A stretch of 42,726 nt of DNA, taken from HGM04593 sp045613945. GTDB lineage: Bacteria; Bacteroidota; Bacteroidia; Bacteroidales; Bacteroidaceae. The notes under the pieces were generated by a model, which saw only the letters and a program-made list of their open reading frames with translations, was not told the DNA's origin and searched no databases. Made by a program: the position numbers and the translations under genes. The stretch covers positions 1-42,726 of the forward strand of contig JAZLBZ010000012.1 of the NCBI GenBank assembly GCA_045613945.1, in the 5' to 3' direction. Shown one piece after another: positions 27,575-36,081 of this stretch (position 1 is the first letter of the stretch; each line of letters opens with the position of its first letter).

Positions 27575-29209
27575 ATGTCAAGGCTCTTTTTGCTCATATC
27601 CTTTCTTTTTGTCTCATTGCCTCTGTTCTCGCAGGATTCGAGGGTACTGAACCCCGACCCCGTGCAGCGACAGCCGGCAAAGAAGAGTTATGTCCATTTG
27701 CTTCATACCGACGTTACCCGTTTTGACGAAGCAATCGACCCCGAGGCCTGGATACTTGTAGGTAATGTGAACTTCCGTCGCGACAGCATGTATATGTTCT
27801 GCGACAGCGCCCACTATTATCAGAAACAGAACTCTTTCCTGGCCTTCGGCAATGTGAGGATGGAGCAGGGCGACACACTGTTCCTTTATGGCGACTACCT
27901 CGATTTTGACGGAGTGACGAACCTTGCCAGGGTTAGAAACAATGTGAGGCTCATTGACAAGGATGTTGTGCTTGAGACGGACAGCCTCGATTTTGACCGT
28001 AACAGGAATCTGGGCTATTTCTTTGAGTACGGAGTACTCTATGACGAGACCGGTACATTGAAGTCATATTATGGCGACTATAATCTTGATACAAAGACGG
28101 CGCGTTTCATGGATGATGTGACTCTGGAAAATTCCAAGTCTCTGCTGTTGTCCGATACGTTGTACTATAATACCAATAACAACCTGGCAACAATAGTCGG
28201 TCCCACAAATATCTACAGTGGTTCAACAGAGGTATATACCGATCGTGGTACCTTTAATACAGCAACCCGCCATGCAACATTGGTCGAAAGGCCTGTGCTG
28301 TTCAATAGCAACAGGAACATCTTGGCCGACTCGATATTCTATGATACGGCACTCGGGCACAGTGAGATTTTTGGAAATATCATATATACCGATACCATTA
28401 ACCGGAACATGCTCACCGGCGAGTATGCCTTTCTTGACGAAGTAAAGGACTCTGCATATGTCACAGACAGGGCTGTGGCGATAGACTTCTCGCAGCGCGA
28501 CTCCCTTTTTGTGCACTCCGATACAATTTGGGCAGTTTCGTACAACCTGGATACCGATTCGCTCTATCGCTTGGTCAGGGCCTATCACAAGGTGCGCGCC
28601 TGGGGAGAGGATATCCAGGCTGTGTGCGACTCTCTGGTCTTTGATTCAAGGGATTCCTGCATGACAATGTACAAGGACCCTATCCTGTGGAATGGCGAAC
28701 TGCAACTTCTTGGCGAGGTGGTCAATGTATATATGAATGACTCGACCATTGATTGGGTGAATATCAAGAATCAGGCACTCTATGTGGAGAGGCTCGACTC
28801 AGCCATCTACAATCAGATAAGGGGCCAGGAGATGGAGTTCTATTTCTCCGACGGCCAGTTGCGTGAGATGCAGGTGATAGGCAGCGTTGAGATAGTTTTC
28901 TATCCATTGGACAGTGATAGTACATATATCGGAATGAATACCACCACTGCAGGTCGCACCATTGCATATATGAAGGACCGCAAGGTGGAGAAGGTTGTTG
29001 TGCCAAAAGAGTCAAAGGGCGTGTTCTATCCTATGGGACAGCGTCCCGAGGGAAAACGTTTCCTTGAGAATTTCGCATGGTTCGATTATGTGCGTCCGCT
29101 CTCAAAGGAGGATATCTTTAATTGGAGAGGCAAGGGCTCCGGAATGGAGTTGAAGGTAATCAGGAAGGACAAGGTTCCTTTGCCATCCCTTGACCGCTTT
29201 AAAAAGTGA
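27575..29209 (+). CDS. OstA/LptA-like periplasmic protein
   Basis: The 544-residue protein has a signal peptide (about 1-19, LFSQ). Many repeated beta-strand units of the OstA type follow, such as WILVGNVNFRRDSMYMFCDSA, FGNVRMEQGDTLFLYGDYLDF and ARFMDDVTLEN. These form the beta-jellyroll that carries LPS across the periplasm in LptA and the N-domain of LptD. It is about three times longer than E. coli LptA (185 residues) and has no clear LptD barrel. It may be a long LptA-like bridge or have a different task. Its place directly behind surA fits outer-membrane assembly. Confidence 0.85.
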   Translation: MSRLFLLISFLFVSLPLFSQDSRVLNPDPVQRQPAKKSYVHLLHTDVTRFDEAIDPEAWILVGNVNFRRDSMYMFCDSAHYYQKQNSFLAFGNVRMEQGDTLFLYGDYLDFDGVTNLARVRNNVRLIDKDVVLETDSLDFDRNRNLGYFFEYGVLYDETGTLKSYYGDYNLDTKTARFMDDVTLENSKSLLLSDTLYYNTNNNLATIVGPTNIYSGSTEVYTDRGTFNTATRHATLVERPVLFNSNRNILADSIFYDTALGHSEIFGNIIYTDTINRNMLTGEYAFLDEVKDSAYVTDRAVAIDFSQRDSLFVHSDTIWAVSYNLDTDSLYRLVRAYHKVRAWGEDIQAVCDSLVFDSRDSCMTMYKDPILWNGELQLLGEVVNVYMNDSTIDWVNIKNQALYVERLDSAIYNQIRGQEMEFYFSDGQLREMQVIGSVEIVFYPLDSDSTYIGMNTTTAGRTIAYMKDRKVEKVVVPKESKGVFYPMGQRPEGKRFLENFAWFDYVRPLSKEDIFNWRGKGSGMELKVIRKDKVPLPSLDRFKK

Positions 29210-29217
29210 TTTGTATT

Positions 29218-29517
29218 ATGGCAGGATTTAAAATGCGTGAACCTCGCAGGTTCAACCATAAATATATATTTGTTGATGAGCGCAAGGAAAAACTCGACAA
29301 GATAGTTGAGAGTGCCAAGCGCGATTTGGGTATGCTCCCGCCCCAGGAGCCTACATATGAGGAGCGCATCAGGGGGGCATTCGTTAGTGAGAACTCACAC
29401 CTTGACCGCAAGCGCACTGCCGCTTCCCGTGTGTCATCGCGCTTTGCGGTGGCGGCACTGTTTGTCTGTGTGTTTGTATTGTATTACATATTGAAAACTG
29501 TTTACGGGCTTGTTTAG
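29218..29517 (+). CDS. Small membrane protein of unknown function
   Basis: I recognise no family. From the ATG at 29218 the protein has 99 residues. The basic, charged N-terminal 75 residues (MAGFKMREPRRFNHKYIFVD...) would be cytoplasmic, and a single membrane helix lies at about 79-95 (FAVAALFVCVFVLYYIL). An in-frame GTG at 29206 overlaps the previous gene's end and is less likely. Only 3 nt separate its stop from mutL, so it is firmly embedded in the operon. Confidence 0.75.
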   Translation: MAGFKMREPRRFNHKYIFVDERKEKLDKIVESAKRDLGMLPPQEPTYEERIRGAFVSENSHLDRKRTAASRVSSRFAVAALFVCVFVLYYILKTVYGLV

Positions 29518-29520
29518 TGT

Positions 29521-31374
29521 ATGAAAGACGTTATACATCTGTTGCCCGATTCTGTGGCAAACCAAATAGCGGCCGGTGAGGTTGTTCAGCGTCCGGCTTC
29601 TGTGGTAAAGGAACTTGTTGAAAATGCTATTGATGCCGGGGCGACAAAAGTGCAGGTTGTTGTAGCCGATGGCGGGCGTACACTGATTCAGGTAATCGAT
29701 AATGGAAAGGGTATGTCCGAGACCGATGCGCGCCTTGCCTTTGAGAGGCACGCCACCTCAAAGATTTCAACTGCCGATGACCTTTTTTCCTTGACCACTA
29801 TGGGATTTCGTGGCGAGGCACTTGCCTCAATAGTCGCTGTGGCTCAGGTTGAACTTGCAACCCGTCGGGCCGATGATGAACTTGGAACCTGTATAGTAAT
29901 GTCGGGTTCTAAATTGGAGGCTCAAGAGCCTGTGGCCGCTCAGGTGGGCAGCAATTTCAAGGTAAAAAATCTCTTTTTTAATATTCCTGCACGTCGCAAG
30001 TTCCTCAAGTCCGTGCAGACTGAATTGAACAATATTGTGACCGAGTTTGAGCGTGTGGCGCTTGTCAACTGCGACATTGAGTTTACGCTGTCGCACAATG
30101 GCAACGAGATGATATCCCTGCCACCCTCTTCGTTCCGCCAAAGAATAGTCAACCTTTTTGGCAAAAAAATCAATGCTCATCTCATAGAGGTTGCCGTTGA
30201 GAGTTCCCTTATTAATATAAAGGGCTTTGTCGGTGCGCCTGAGAGTGCACGCAAGAAGGGAGCGTTGCAATATTTCTTCGTTAATGGCCGTTATATGCGC
30301 CATCCCTATTTTGCAAAGGCTGTTGCCGAGGCCTATGGCGAGATAATACCACAGGGCGAGCAGGTGCCTTTCTTCCTTTGTCTTGATGTGGACCCTTCCC
30401 GCATTGATGTAAATATACACCCAACCAAGACCGAGATAAAGTTCGAGGACGAGTCAAATCTCTGGAAAATAATCTCGGCGGCAGTCAAGGAGGCTCTTGG
30501 TCGTTTCAATGCAGCACCCAGTCTCGATTTTGATGATGACGTAATGCCCGAAATCCCGGTAATGGATTTTACATCCGGTTCTTCGGTGCCGGTTGCTGCG
30601 CCAAAAGTGTCCTATAATCCAGGGTATAACCCGTTCAGCAAGTATAAGGCCGGGCGTGGCGATAACAATGAAAATTGGGAGGCGCTGTATGGCGGGCCTG
30701 ATTCAGCATCGAAACCGCTCGATCTTTCGCCGTTCGAGGATTTGGATGATTATACCGTCAATGAGGCTCCTGTCGCAGTCCAGGGTGCAATCCCGGTAGT
30801 GGAGTCGGAGTTTGTGCCAATGTCACAGTATAAGGGGCAGTATATACTTGTTCCTGTCAAATCGGGGCTTATGTGGGTGCATCAGCGCAGGGCACATATT
30901 AGAGTACTGTTCGAGAAGTATCGTCAGCAGATTGAGGAGCATCACGCGCCCTCTCAAGGCTTGCTTTTCCCCGAAAGGATAGAACTTTCAATGAATGAGG
31001 CCCTTGCTCTTGAGTCGATATCGGACGAACTCTCCTCTCTTGGATTTGATATATCGTCACTTGGCGGTGGTACTTTTGTGCTTAACGGTGTGCCTGTCGG
31101 GATTGAAGGGCTGCAGCCCGTGAAACTGCTGTCCGATATTATACAAGGTGCAATGGAACAGACCGGTGAGGCAAAAGGTGGTGTGTGTGACAGGATTGCG
31201 CACGCAATGGCAAAGGAAGTGGCCATAGTTACAGGGCAACTGTTGTCGCATGAGGAGATGAGGGCTTTGATTGATGACCTTTTTGGGACAAGCCTGCCAA
31301 CCCATACCCCCGATGGCAAACCTGTGACTTATATAATGAGTGATGCTGAAATTGACCGTAATTTCTCCAAATAG
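29521..31374 (+). CDS. mutL: DNA mismatch repair protein MutL, degraded endonuclease motif
   Basis: The 617-residue protein links mismatch recognition by MutS to downstream repair. The GHKL ATPase is intact: ELVENAIDAGA, DNGKGM, RHATSKI and GFRGEALASI. A variable linker (about 330-430) precedes the C-terminal dimerisation domain. There the endonuclease motif DQHAx2Ex4E reads HQRRAHIRVLFE (454-465): the Asp, His, Ala and first Glu are replaced and only the last Glu remains. The position of the zinc motif CPHGRP reads THTPDGKP. It therefore probably cannot nick DNA by itself. The start follows the previous gene by 3 nt. Confidence 0.94.
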   Translation: MKDVIHLLPDSVANQIAAGEVVQRPASVVKELVENAIDAGATKVQVVVADGGRTLIQVIDNGKGMSETDARLAFERHATSKISTADDLFSLTTMGFRGEALASIVAVAQVELATRRADDELGTCIVMSGSKLEAQEPVAAQVGSNFKVKNLFFNIPARRKFLKSVQTELNNIVTEFERVALVNCDIEFTLSHNGNEMISLPPSSFRQRIVNLFGKKINAHLIEVAVESSLINIKGFVGAPESARKKGALQYFFVNGRYMRHPYFAKAVAEAYGEIIPQGEQVPFFLCLDVDPSRIDVNIHPTKTEIKFEDESNLWKIISAAVKEALGRFNAAPSLDFDDDVMPEIPVMDFTSGSSVPVAAPKVSYNPGYNPFSKYKAGRGDNNENWEALYGGPDSASKPLDLSPFEDLDDYTVNEAPVAVQGAIPVVESEFVPMSQYKGQYILVPVKSGLMWVHQRRAHIRVLFEKYRQQIEEHHAPSQGLLFPERIELSMNEALALESISDELSSLGFDISSLGGGTFVLNGVPVGIEGLQPVKLLSDIIQGAMEQTGEAKGGVCDRIAHAMAKEVAIVTGQLLSHEEMRALIDDLFGTSLPTHTPDGKPVTYIMSDAEIDRNFSK

Positions 31375-31446
31375 TGGCAGAAGTATACTTTGGTGGTAAA
31401 AATAGTGTTAAAAAATATTAAATATATTGATGAATGAGCGCTATGC

Positions 31447-31478
31447 TTGCCTCTCATTGTAAAATTTATGTAATTTTG
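31447..31478 (+). promoter_or_regulatory. Promoter of the ompA-family gene (-33 and -7 boxes)
   Basis: TTG (31447-31449) and TAATTTTG (31471-31478) are separated by 21 nt. If used, it gives a leader of about 150 nt before the start at 31634. Confidence 0.6.
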
Positions 31479-31633
31479 CAAATAAATGGATAATGTTCAT
31501 TACTGTCGCTTGCTGTGTCCTGGTAAAAGCATTGCCGTTTGAAACATTACAATAATGTTGTGTGTTAACTAATACGCAGGTTTTTGTAACAAGTGAAATA
31601 AGTGTTTATATATAAATCTAATTAGTTTTAAGT

Positions 31634-32794
31634 ATGAAAAAATTTATGATTTCACTAGCTCTTGCTAGTTTTGCATTGTTCTCTACTGCACAGGAGACAG
31701 TTAGCGAGGTCGTAGTTCCTACCAAGTCTCACTCGGTAGTTACAAACAGCTTCGGTAGCAACTGGTTCATCGGTGTAAACGGTGGTGTAAACTTCTACAA
31801 CGGTGTATTCATGAACGGTGAGAACATCTTTGACCACGTATCACCAGCTCTTGATGTTTACGTTGGTAAATGGCACACTCCTGGTTTTGGTTGGAGACTC
31901 GCTTATCGCGGTTTGAACATCCAGACATACAAGGCACTCGATCACGCTGCATTCATGAACTTCCACTTCGATGCAATGTTTGACCTCTGCAACCTTATCG
32001 GTGGCTACAAGGCTGACCGCGTTTGGAGTTTCATTCCTTATGTAGGTTTCGGTTGGGCTGGTCGTCACGGTTTTGACACAGACAATAACAACTCAATGAC
32101 TTCTGGTGCTTTCACTGGTACTCTTTCTGCAAACTACGGTATCATCAACTCTTGGAACGTTGCTAAGCGTTGGGCTATCAACCTTGAACTTTCAGGTTCT
32201 TTCTTCCGTAACGGTTTCAGCAGCATCCCAGGTTGGAGCGGTCACGATATGATGTGGACTGCTACAGTCGGTGTTTCATTCAAGCTCGGCAAGGTGGGTT
32301 GGGACAACGCTCCTGATGTTGAGGCTCTCCAGGGTATCTATGGTGGCATGATCGATGGTCTCCAGGGTCAGCTCGACGACGCTTTGGCTGCTAACAAGGA
32401 GAAGCAGAACCAGATTAAGGCTCTTGAGGAGGCTAACAAGTCACTCGAGTCTGAGGTTGCTGCAGCAAAGAACGTTAAGCCACTCAGCGTTTCTGAGTCT
32501 ATCTTCTTCGACTTCGGTTCTTCTAAGATTGCTTCTAAGAAGGAAGAGTTGAACATCAAGGCTTATGCTGAGGCTGCTAAGGCTGCCGGTGTTAAGGTTA
32601 AGGTTGTTGCTTTCGCTGACGTAATTGGTGCAAGCGAGTACAACGTTAAGTTGTCACAGGCTCGTGCTGAGGCTGTTGCCGAGGTTCTCAAGGCTAACGG
32701 TGCTGAGGTTGAGACAGTAATTGGCTACGGTGAGTCTGAGGAGTACAAAGAGCGCTTCTTGAACCGTCGTGCTGTTATCACAGTTGCTGAATAA
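31634..32794 (+). CDS. OmpA-family outer-membrane protein
   Basis: The 386-residue protein has a signal peptide (about 1-19, FSTAQ) and an eight-strand-type barrel to about 220. A coiled-coil linker follows at about 235-275 (LQGQLDDALAANKEKQNQIK...), then an OmpA C-terminal peptidoglycan-binding domain (about 280-386) with NVKLSQARAEAV and LNRRAVI. It anchors the outer membrane to the cell wall. Codon choice is strongly biased (GGT, GCT, AAC, AAG) compared with neighbouring genes, as expected of a very abundant protein. A long leader and a strong terminator frame it as a single-gene unit. Confidence 0.95.
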   Translation: MKKFMISLALASFALFSTAQETVSEVVVPTKSHSVVTNSFGSNWFIGVNGGVNFYNGVFMNGENIFDHVSPALDVYVGKWHTPGFGWRLAYRGLNIQTYKALDHAAFMNFHFDAMFDLCNLIGGYKADRVWSFIPYVGFGWAGRHGFDTDNNNSMTSGAFTGTLSANYGIINSWNVAKRWAINLELSGSFFRNGFSSIPGWSGHDMMWTATVGVSFKLGKVGWDNAPDVEALQGIYGGMIDGLQGQLDDALAANKEKQNQIKALEEANKSLESEVAAAKNVKPLSVSESIFFDFGSSKIASKKEELNIKAYAEAAKAAGVKVKVVAFADVIGASEYNVKLSQARAEAVAEVLKANGAEVETVIGYGESEEYKERFLNRRAVITVAE

Positions 32795-32818
32795 TATTTG
32801 ATTGAGCAATATAATGGA

Positions 32819-32851
32819 TTGGGCAGGCCTTTGGGCTTGCCCAATTTTTTT
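32819..32851 (+). terminator. Terminator of the ompA-family gene
   Basis: TTGGGCAGGCC (32819-32829) pairs with GGCTTGCCCAA (32834-32844) across a TTTG loop and with one mismatch; seven T follow. Confidence 0.9.
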
Positions 32852-33024
32852 GGTAATATATCTGTAGTTCCAGGATGTCTATTTTGTTGTCTACATGTTT
32901 GTGGTTGTCTGTGTTTGCTTTTTGGTGGGGGTACTGACTCTGCTTGCTTTTGGGCGTTCGTGGCGCGCTTATTGTTCTGTTCTATGGTTTTTTGCTGTTT
33001 TTGTGAAAAATAATTAGTGAAATA

Positions 33025-33056
33025 TTTGGTGGTTGAAATTATTTGATGTACTTTTG
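33025..33056 (+). promoter_or_regulatory. Promoter of the tRNA-Val pair (-33 and -7 boxes)
   Basis: TTTG (33025-33028) and TACTTTTG (33049-33056) are separated by exactly 20 nt, a full match to the Bacteroidota consensus. Besides this promoter and the ompA terminator I see nothing in 32852-33087. Confidence 0.72.
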
Positions 33057-33087
33057 CAACGCAATTGAGAAACGGTTGCGATATTTT

Positions 33088-33162
33088 GGACGTTTAGCTC
33101 AGCTGGTTTAGAGCATCTGCCTTACAAGCAGAGGGTCGGCGGTTCGAATCCGTCAACGTCCA
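33088..33162 (+). tRNA. tRNA-Val (anticodon TAC), first copy
   Basis: The 75-nt cloverleaf has acceptor arms GGACGTT/AACGTCC, D arm with AGCTCAGCTGGTTTAGAGC, and T arm with GGTTCGAATCC. The anticodon stem TCTGC/GCAGA encloses the loop CTTACAA, giving anticodon TAC, which reads GUA valine codons. CCA is not encoded. Confidence 0.96.
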
Positions 33163-33175
33163 CAACTTATTTCCC

Positions 33176-33250
33176 GGACGTTTAGCTCAGCTGGTTTAGA
33201 GCATCTGCCTTACAAGCAGAGGGTCGGCGGTTCGAATCCGTCAACGTCCA
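33176..33250 (+). tRNA. tRNA-Val (anticodon TAC), second copy
   Basis: This is base-for-base identical to the copy at 33088-33162 and is separated from it by 13 nt. Both are presumably cut from one transcript. Confidence 0.96.
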
Positions 33251-33254
33251 CAGA

Positions 33255-33310
33255 TAACGAGGCCTGCGCAGTGCGTAGGTTATTTTTTTGCCCTTTTGCG
33301 GGCTTTTACT
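33255..33310 (+). terminator. Terminator(s) of the tRNA unit
   Basis: An imperfect stem with ATAAC...GTTAT arms and an inner CCTGCGC/GCGTAGG helix is followed by TTTTTTT. A second small GCCC/GGGC hairpin with TTTT comes right after. Confidence 0.7.
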
Positions 33311-33384
33311 TCTGCTTCGGGTCAATTATTGTTTATTTTTTATAAACTTTATCTCTATATTAGGTGTTTATGCCTAAAAAGTAC

Positions 33385-33392
33385 TATTTTTG
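33385..33392 (+). promoter_or_regulatory. -7 box for purB
   Basis: TATTTTTG lies 28 nt before the start at 33421. It lies inside the frame that would extend purB to 33364, which supports the later start. Confidence 0.58.
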
Positions 33393-33420
33393 TACTTTGA
33401 AATATTTTATACCAAAAATA

Positions 33421-34767
33421 ATGGAATTGAACATTTTGACAGCCATCTCTCCTGTTGACGGACGCTACAGGGGCAAGGCAGAGCCTTTGGCTGGTTATTT
33501 CTCAGAGTTTGCTCTCATCAAGTATCGAGTATTTGTAGAAATCGAGTATTTTATCGCCCTGTGCGAGTTGCCAATCCCACAGCTTGCTGCTGTTGACAAG
33601 GCGCTTTTCCCACGTTTGCGCGAGATTTATTCAAACTTCACACTGGAGAATGCAAACCGCGTAAAGGAGATTGAGAAGGTTACAAACCACGACGTGAAGG
33701 CTGTCGAGTATTTCATCAAGGAGCAGTTCGACGCTATCGGTGGCCTTGATGCATGCAAGGAGTTCATACATTTTGGCCTTACATCACAGGATATCAACAA
33801 TACATCAGTTCCCCGTTCAATAAAGGATGCTCTCGATGAGGTATATTATCCTTTGATTGAGGAACTCATTGCCCAACTCAAGAGTTATGCCGAGGCATGG
33901 GCCGAAATTCCTATGCTTGCGCGCACACATGGCCAGCCTGCATCGCCAACACGTCTTGGCAAGGAGGTGATGGTCTTTGTATACCGTCTCGAGGCCCAGC
34001 TTGCCGAACTCAAGCGCTGCCCAATCTCTGCAAAGTTTGGTGGTGCAACAGGTAACTTCAATGCACACCGCGTGGCATACCCCGGCATTGACTGGAAGGC
34101 ATTCGCAAACAAGTTTGTGAGTGAGAATCTTGGCCTGCAGCGTGAGCAGTACACAACACAGATTTCAAACTATGATAACCTTGCAGCGCTGTTCGATGCA
34201 ATGCGCCGCATCAATATCATCATAATGGATATGGACAAGGACTTCTGGCAGTACATATCCAACGAGTTCTTCAAGCAGAAGATCAAGGCTGGCGAGGTTG
34301 GCTCAAGTGCAATGCCTCACAAGGTGAACCCAATTGACTTTGAGAATAGCGAGGGTAATCTTGGCATTGCAAACGCAATCCTTGACCATCTGTCAATGAA
34401 GTTGCCTATCTCACGCTTGCAGCGTGACCTTACCGACTCTACAGTGCTCCGCAATGTAGGTGTTCCTATGAGCCACATGCTCATCGCAGTGAAGAGTTCG
34501 CTCGTTGGCTTGCGCAAACTGTTGCTCAACGAGGCTGCCATCTATGACGAACTCGATAACTGCTGGAGCGTATGCGCCGAGGGTATACAGACAATTCTCC
34601 GCCGCGAGGCCTATCCAAATCCATACGAGGCGCTCAAGGCTTTGACACGCACCAATGAGGGGATCAACCAGAACACCCTCTTGCAGTTCATCGATGGTCT
34701 TGATGTTCCCGAGAGCGTGAAGGAGGAACTACGCGCAATAACACCGCACACCTATACAGGCTTTTAA
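33421..34767 (+). CDS. purB: Adenylosuccinate lyase
   Basis: The 448-residue enzyme cleaves SAICAR to AICAR and adenylosuccinate to AMP in purine synthesis. The N-terminus NILTAISPVDGRYRGK is the typical start of the long bacterial form. The fumarase/lyase signature GSSAMPHKVNP begins at about 294 and holds the catalytic serine. HFGLTSQDINNTS (near 115-125) and ARTHGQPASPT supply further active-site residues. An in-frame ATG at 33364 would add 19 residues upstream of the conserved start and overlap the promoter. Confidence 0.96.
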   Translation: MELNILTAISPVDGRYRGKAEPLAGYFSEFALIKYRVFVEIEYFIALCELPIPQLAAVDKALFPRLREIYSNFTLENANRVKEIEKVTNHDVKAVEYFIKEQFDAIGGLDACKEFIHFGLTSQDINNTSVPRSIKDALDEVYYPLIEELIAQLKSYAEAWAEIPMLARTHGQPASPTRLGKEVMVFVYRLEAQLAELKRCPISAKFGGATGNFNAHRVAYPGIDWKAFANKFVSENLGLQREQYTTQISNYDNLAALFDAMRRINIIIMDMDKDFWQYISNEFFKQKIKAGEVGSSAMPHKVNPIDFENSEGNLGIANAILDHLSMKLPISRLQRDLTDSTVLRNVGVPMSHMLIAVKSSLVGLRKLLLNEAAIYDELDNCWSVCAEGIQTILRREAYPNPYEALKALTRTNEGINQNTLLQFIDGLDVPESVKEELRAITPHTYTGF

Positions 34768-34804
34768 ATAATTTGGACCGTGAGGTTCGTAAAATATTTT
34801 TCAG

Positions 34805-36055
34805 ATGAATAACTACAAAGACAAGTTCTCGGACGGTGCATCTCCTCGCGGAAACAGAGGCAGGGCATCATATAATCCGAACTTTGATGGCGACAACAGA
34901 TTGAAGGGTGGTCGCCCACGTTTCAACAAGAGCGACGAGCGTCCTCAGTACAAGCGACCAAACCGTGAAGATAGCAACGGTGGCGATTTCGGCAGTTACA
35001 AGCAGTACAAGCGTTACGGCAATGGTAACAGTTATGGTAACAGCAACGACAGGGGCTATAACCGCTTTGATGGTGAGAGAGCCAATCGTAATTCCGACTT
35101 TGAGCCACGCTATGGCAACGATGTACAGCAGATGGGTCGCGGCTATGGCAAAGGTGGCAACCGTAGCGGTTACAATGCTAACGGTGGTGGCAACGACAAG
35201 CCCTATGCAAATAAATATCCGGCAGACCGCCGTCCAAAATATGGTGATAAGGGCAACCGCAAGGGTGCGTATGACCCAAGCGCAAAGTACAGTGCCAAGA
35301 AGCGCGCTGCTTTCCGCGATGCGACACTTGACCCTAATGCACCAGTGCGCCTGAACAAATATCTTGCAAATGCAGGTATCTGCTCACGTCGCGAGGCCGA
35401 TAACTACATTGAGGCAGGTCTCATCACAGTCAATGGCGAGATTGTAACAGAATTGGGCACAAAGGTTGTTCCAACAGACGATGTACGCTTCAACAGCGAG
35501 CGCATCAACCCCGAGCGCAAGGTATATGTTCTTCTGAACAAGCCAAAGGATTGCGTGACAACTGTTGACGACCCACAGGAACGCAAGACTGTGCTCGACT
35601 GTCTTCGTGGTATCGGCAAGGAGAGAATCTATCCTGTTGGCCGCCTCGACCGCAACACCACAGGCGTTCTTCTTCTCACCAACGATGGCGATATGGCTGC
35701 CAAACTCACACACCCCAAGTTCATGAAGAAGAAAATCTATCACGTTACCTGTGACAAGAACGTGGCAATGTCCGACATGGACCTGCTTGTAAACGGTATT
35801 GAACTTGAGGATGGTCGCGTATATGCCGACGAGGTATCATACGTCAATGAGGCCGACCGTTCACAGATTGGTATTGAAATCCACTCGGGCAAGAACCGTA
35901 TCGTGCGCCGTATGCTCGAGCATCTTGGCTACCGCGTGAACAAACTCGACCGCGTGCTTTTTGCAGGCCTCACAAAGAAAAACCTGCGTCGTGGCGACTG
36001 GCGTTATCTTACCGACAAAGAAATCAACATGCTCCGTCTTGGCGCATACGAGTAA
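34805..36055 (+). CDS. RluB/RsuA-type rRNA pseudouridine synthase with disordered N-terminus
   Basis: The 416-residue protein has two parts. Residues 1-175 are low-complexity, rich in Gly, Asn, Arg, Tyr, Asp and Lys (for example GNSYGNSNDRGYNRF), and presumably disordered. From about 181 an S4 RNA-binding domain (VRLNKYLANAGICSRREAD) leads into the synthase domain with the catalytic Asp282 in GRLDRNTTG. The family converts a specific uridine of 23S or 16S rRNA to pseudouridine; RluB (23S) is the nearest guess from sequence style. The extension resembles RG-rich RNA-binding tails. It lies 37 nt after purB. Confidence 0.9.
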   Translation: MNNYKDKFSDGASPRGNRGRASYNPNFDGDNRLKGGRPRFNKSDERPQYKRPNREDSNGGDFGSYKQYKRYGNGNSYGNSNDRGYNRFDGERANRNSDFEPRYGNDVQQMGRGYGKGGNRSGYNANGGGNDKPYANKYPADRRPKYGDKGNRKGAYDPSAKYSAKKRAAFRDATLDPNAPVRLNKYLANAGICSRREADNYIEAGLITVNGEIVTELGTKVVPTDDVRFNSERINPERKVYVLLNKPKDCVTTVDDPQERKTVLDCLRGIGKERIYPVGRLDRNTTGVLLLTNDGDMAAKLTHPKFMKKKIYHVTCDKNVAMSDMDLLVNGIELEDGRVYADEVSYVNEADRSQIGIEIHSGKNRIVRRMLEHLGYRVNKLDRVLFAGLTKKNLRRGDWRYLTDKEINMLRLGAYE

Positions 36056-36081
36056 AGAATTGAAGAAAACAGAAATATACA

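Noticed and set aside
32798..33013. 71-codon frame after the ompA-family gene
   Set aside because: It runs through the ompA terminator, and its Cys/Phe-rich sequence looks like translated T-rich spacer.
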